Shown here one piece after another: positions 4,598 to 6,444 of a stretch of 6,444 bases of DNA. The notes below the pieces were generated by a model that saw only the letters and a program-made list of their open reading frames with translations, was not told the origin of the DNA and did not search any database. Numbering within the stretch: the first letter of the stretch is position 1; the number at the start of each line of letters is the position of its first letter. Origin of the DNA: JAEHDI01 sp035455185 (GTDB taxonomy: Bacteria > Acidobacteriota > Terriglobia > Bryobacterales > Bryobacteraceae); NCBI GenBank assembly GCA_035455185.1, contig DATIFQ010000464.1, positions 1 to 6,444 on the forward strand, in the 5' to 3' direction. The translations under genes were made by a program, and so were the position numbers.

Positions 4598-6444
4598 ATG
4601 AAACAAGGGTGTTGGTCTGCTCGGGCGGGGGTCATTGTGTCTTGTTTGGCCGCCAGCCTCATGTTCATGGGCTCTGAAGCAACTGTGGCTTCAGCTCAAG
4701 TCCTTTACGGTTCAATCGTCGGGACTGTTACTGACCCGTCAAGGGGTATGGTCGCGAAGGCCACCGTGACGGTCACGAACACGGCGACCGGCTTCTCCCG
4801 TCAGGCTACTACGGACGACGCTGGTTACTATTCGATTCCAAACCTGCCTGATGGTGCGTACGATGTTTCGGTCAGCGCAAGCGGGTTCAAGCCTGTCACC
4901 CAAAAGGGCGTCGATATTGTCATCAATACCGTCGCCCGCGTGGACGTCACCTTGGAGGTGGGTGCGGTCACTGAGGCCATCACCGTGGAGGCCAGCGGCG
5001 CTCTTCTTCAAACGACGAAGGCCGACGTCAACGTGAACCTGGGATCGCGAGCAATCGAGAATCTGCCGCTGCCCGGCTATCGCAACTACCAAAGCCTCAT
5101 CAATCTGGTTCCAGGGGCGACACCAACGCGATACCAAAACGCCGTCACCGACACGCCACAGCGCGCCCTGACAACGAACGTCAACGGCCAGGAACGCGGG
5201 GCAAACAACACTCGTGTGGACGGTTCGGCCGACATTCTGGTCACTATGCCCCACCACACGGTCTATGTGCCTCCGGTGGAAAGCATCGAGGAAGTCAACA
5301 TCTCCACCAATAACTTCGATTCCGAGCAGGGGATGACAGGTGGCGCAGCCATCACCGTGACGACGAAGTCCGGGACCAACGACTTCCACGGCAGCGCTTT
5401 CGGCATGCACAACAACAGCGCCCTTCGGTCCCTTCTGTGGGATGAGAATCGCGCGGGCGTAACGAAGAAACCAAAAGGTATCCGAAACATCGTGGGGGGT
5501 AGTATCGGCGGACCCATCAAGAGGAACAAGCTGTTCTTCTTCACTGACTGGGAAGGTACTTTTGAGCGTGTAAATAGCGCCAGGCTCTTTTCCGTCCCAA
5601 CGGATGATGTCCGCACGGGTGACTTCAGCAAAGAACTCGGGGATCAAATTCTGGATGCCAGCGGCAATTCCATTATGATACCCACCACCGAAGGCGGTCT
5701 CGTTCCGCTCCAGGAAGGGATGGTCTTTGATCCCTATACGGGCAACTTAGATGGCACAGGCCGCTCGGTGTTTTCCAACAACGGGCGGCTCAACGTCATT
5801 CCCACTTCCCGGCTGAACGGCCCCATGACGAGACTGCTGGACCTGGTTCCTCACCCCAACCAAGCGGGGGATCTGAACAACTACTTCAACTCCGGCACGA
5901 CGCGCTTTAACCGCAACAACATTGACGCCAAGGTCAATTGGAACCGGAATGATAAGCACCAACTCTGGTTCAAGTACGGCGTCATGACTGCTCTGGTTCA
6001 CGGCGACTTCGGCTTGGGCGAAGCAGGGGGCGAGTGTTTGTGTCAAGGTGGCGGCCTCGGCGACGGCAAAACGCTCGTGCAAATAGCTGGCATCGGGCAA
6101 ACGTATACCGTCTCGCCCACGTTCCTGATTGACGGGACACTCGGCTGGACCCGATTTGGTCAGAGTGTGGAGCCGCCGGACCTCGGCACCAACTACGGGT
6201 CGGACGTGCTGGGCATTCCAGGGACCAACGGCCCGGACCCGCGGGAAAGCGGCCTGCCTGCTTTTTACATGGACGACTACTCGGCCCTTGGCAACCCGGA
6301 AGGATGGAACCCCCTGTTCCGCAACGACCAGTCCTACACCGTAAACGTCAATGCGAGCTGGATGAAGGGCTCCCACGAGATCCGGTTTGGCTTCGACTTT
6401 GTCCACCATCTGATGAACCACTGGCAGCCGGAGTTGGGAGAAGG
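4598..6444 (+). CDS. Oar-like TonB-dependent receptor with carboxypeptidase-regulatory-like domain (partial, runs off the window)
   Basis: Outer-membrane receptor expected to import a large substrate with energy from TonB-ExbB-ExbD. The frame is open for 615 codons with no stop; full-length relatives have about 1000-1200 residues, so most of the barrel is missing. MKQGCWSARAGVIVSCLAASLMFMGSEATVASA is a long signal peptide cleaved before QVLYG (33/34). Residues 38-120 form a CarboxypepD_reg-like fold (GSIVGTVTDPSRG, ATTDDAGYYSIPNLPDGAYDVSV). The plug spans about 130-265, with LPLPGYRNYQSLINLVPGA (156-174), RVDGSAD (206-212), VPPVESIEEVNI and GGAAITVTTKSGTNDFHG (248-265). The barrel begins there, with GGSIGGPIKRNKLFFFTDWEG (300-320). 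Cys480 and Cys482, in a Gly-rich loop, are the only cysteines after the signal peptide. No obvious TonB box is seen, as is common in this group. The ligand is unknown; the neighbouring lyase and sugar dehydrogenase suggest a carbohydrate, but only by proximity. Confidence 0.9.
   Translation, partial: MKQGCWSARAGVIVSCLAASLMFMGSEATVASAQVLYGSIVGTVTDPSRGMVAKATVTVTNTATGFSRQATTDDAGYYSIPNLPDGAYDVSVSASGFKPVTQKGVDIVINTVARVDVTLEVGAVTEAITVEASGALLQTTKADVNVNLGSRAIENLPLPGYRNYQSLINLVPGATPTRYQNAVTDTPQRALTTNVNGQERGANNTRVDGSADILVTMPHHTVYVPPVESIEEVNISTNNFDSEQGMTGGAAITVTTKSGTNDFHGSAFGMHNNSALRSLLWDENRAGVTKKPKGIRNIVGGSIGGPIKRNKLFFFTDWEGTFERVNSARLFSVPTDDVRTGDFSKELGDQILDASGNSIMIPTTEGGLVPLQEGMVFDPYTGNLDGTGRSVFSNNGRLNVIPTSRLNGPMTRLLDLVPHPNQAGDLNNYFNSGTTRFNRNNIDAKVNWNRNDKHQLWFKYGVMTALVHGDFGLGEAGGECLCQGGGLGDGKTLVQIAGIGQTYTVSPTFLIDGTLGWTRFGQSVEPPDLGTNYGSDVLGIPGTNGPDPRESGLPAFYMDDYSALGNPEGWNPLFRNDQSYTVNVNASWMKGSHEIRFGFDFVHHLMNHWQPELGE

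Noticed and set aside
4739..5647. A 302-codon open frame on the minus strand inside the receptor gene
   Set aside because: The + strand frame encodes an unmistakable signal peptide, CarboxypepD_reg-like domain and receptor plug across the same bases. The minus-strand translation has no recognisable domain and is a long antisense shadow of GC-rich coding DNA.
5747..6421. A 224-codon minus-strand open frame near the window end
   Set aside because: It lies wholly antisense to the receptor barrel, and its sequence is low-information with no family motif.

Overview
The window is about 60% GC. It carries three large genes on the + strand plus the last few codons of a fourth, with short intergenic gaps. 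The best taxonomic clue is the last gene: an Oar-like TonB-dependent receptor with an N-terminal carboxypeptidase-regulatory-like domain and a 'LPLPGYRNYQSLINLVPGA' plug motif. This receptor type is greatly expanded in Acidobacteriota, especially soil Solibacter/Bryobacter-type and Vicinamibacteria-type genomes. A secreted heparinase-fold protein and a secreted Ig-containing PQQ-type sugar dehydrogenase fit the same kind of soil organism. The assignment is inference from protein style, not a database match.

Layout: 2-58 is the tail of an unrecognised upstream gene. 139-2154 is a secreted heparinase II/III-like protein, a probable polysaccharide lyase. 2155-2367 is a gap with a tandem GTTAACC repeat and a fair sigma70-like promoter. 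2368-4302 is a secreted glucose/sorbosone dehydrogenase-type beta-propeller fused to an Ig-like domain, a His-rich PKD-like domain and a C-terminal beta domain. 4303-4597 is a gap with several inverted repeats, a candidate promoter and a strong Shine-Dalgarno. 4598 to the window end is the TonB-dependent receptor, open to the edge and therefore partial.

Working model (inference): all three proteins have export signals. A lyase that cleaves uronic-acid polysaccharide, an oxidoreductase that could oxidise released sugars, and an outer-membrane receptor that could import oligosaccharides would make a coherent cell-envelope carbohydrate locus. However, the last two genes each appear to have their own promoter, and no SusD, sulfatase, glycoside hydrolase or regulator is in view, so a functional link is not shown. 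I found no mobile element, CRISPR array, tRNA, rRNA or clear intrinsic terminator. I do not see a clearly new system; the most unusual points are the domain fusion in the dehydrogenase and the structured leader region before the receptor.
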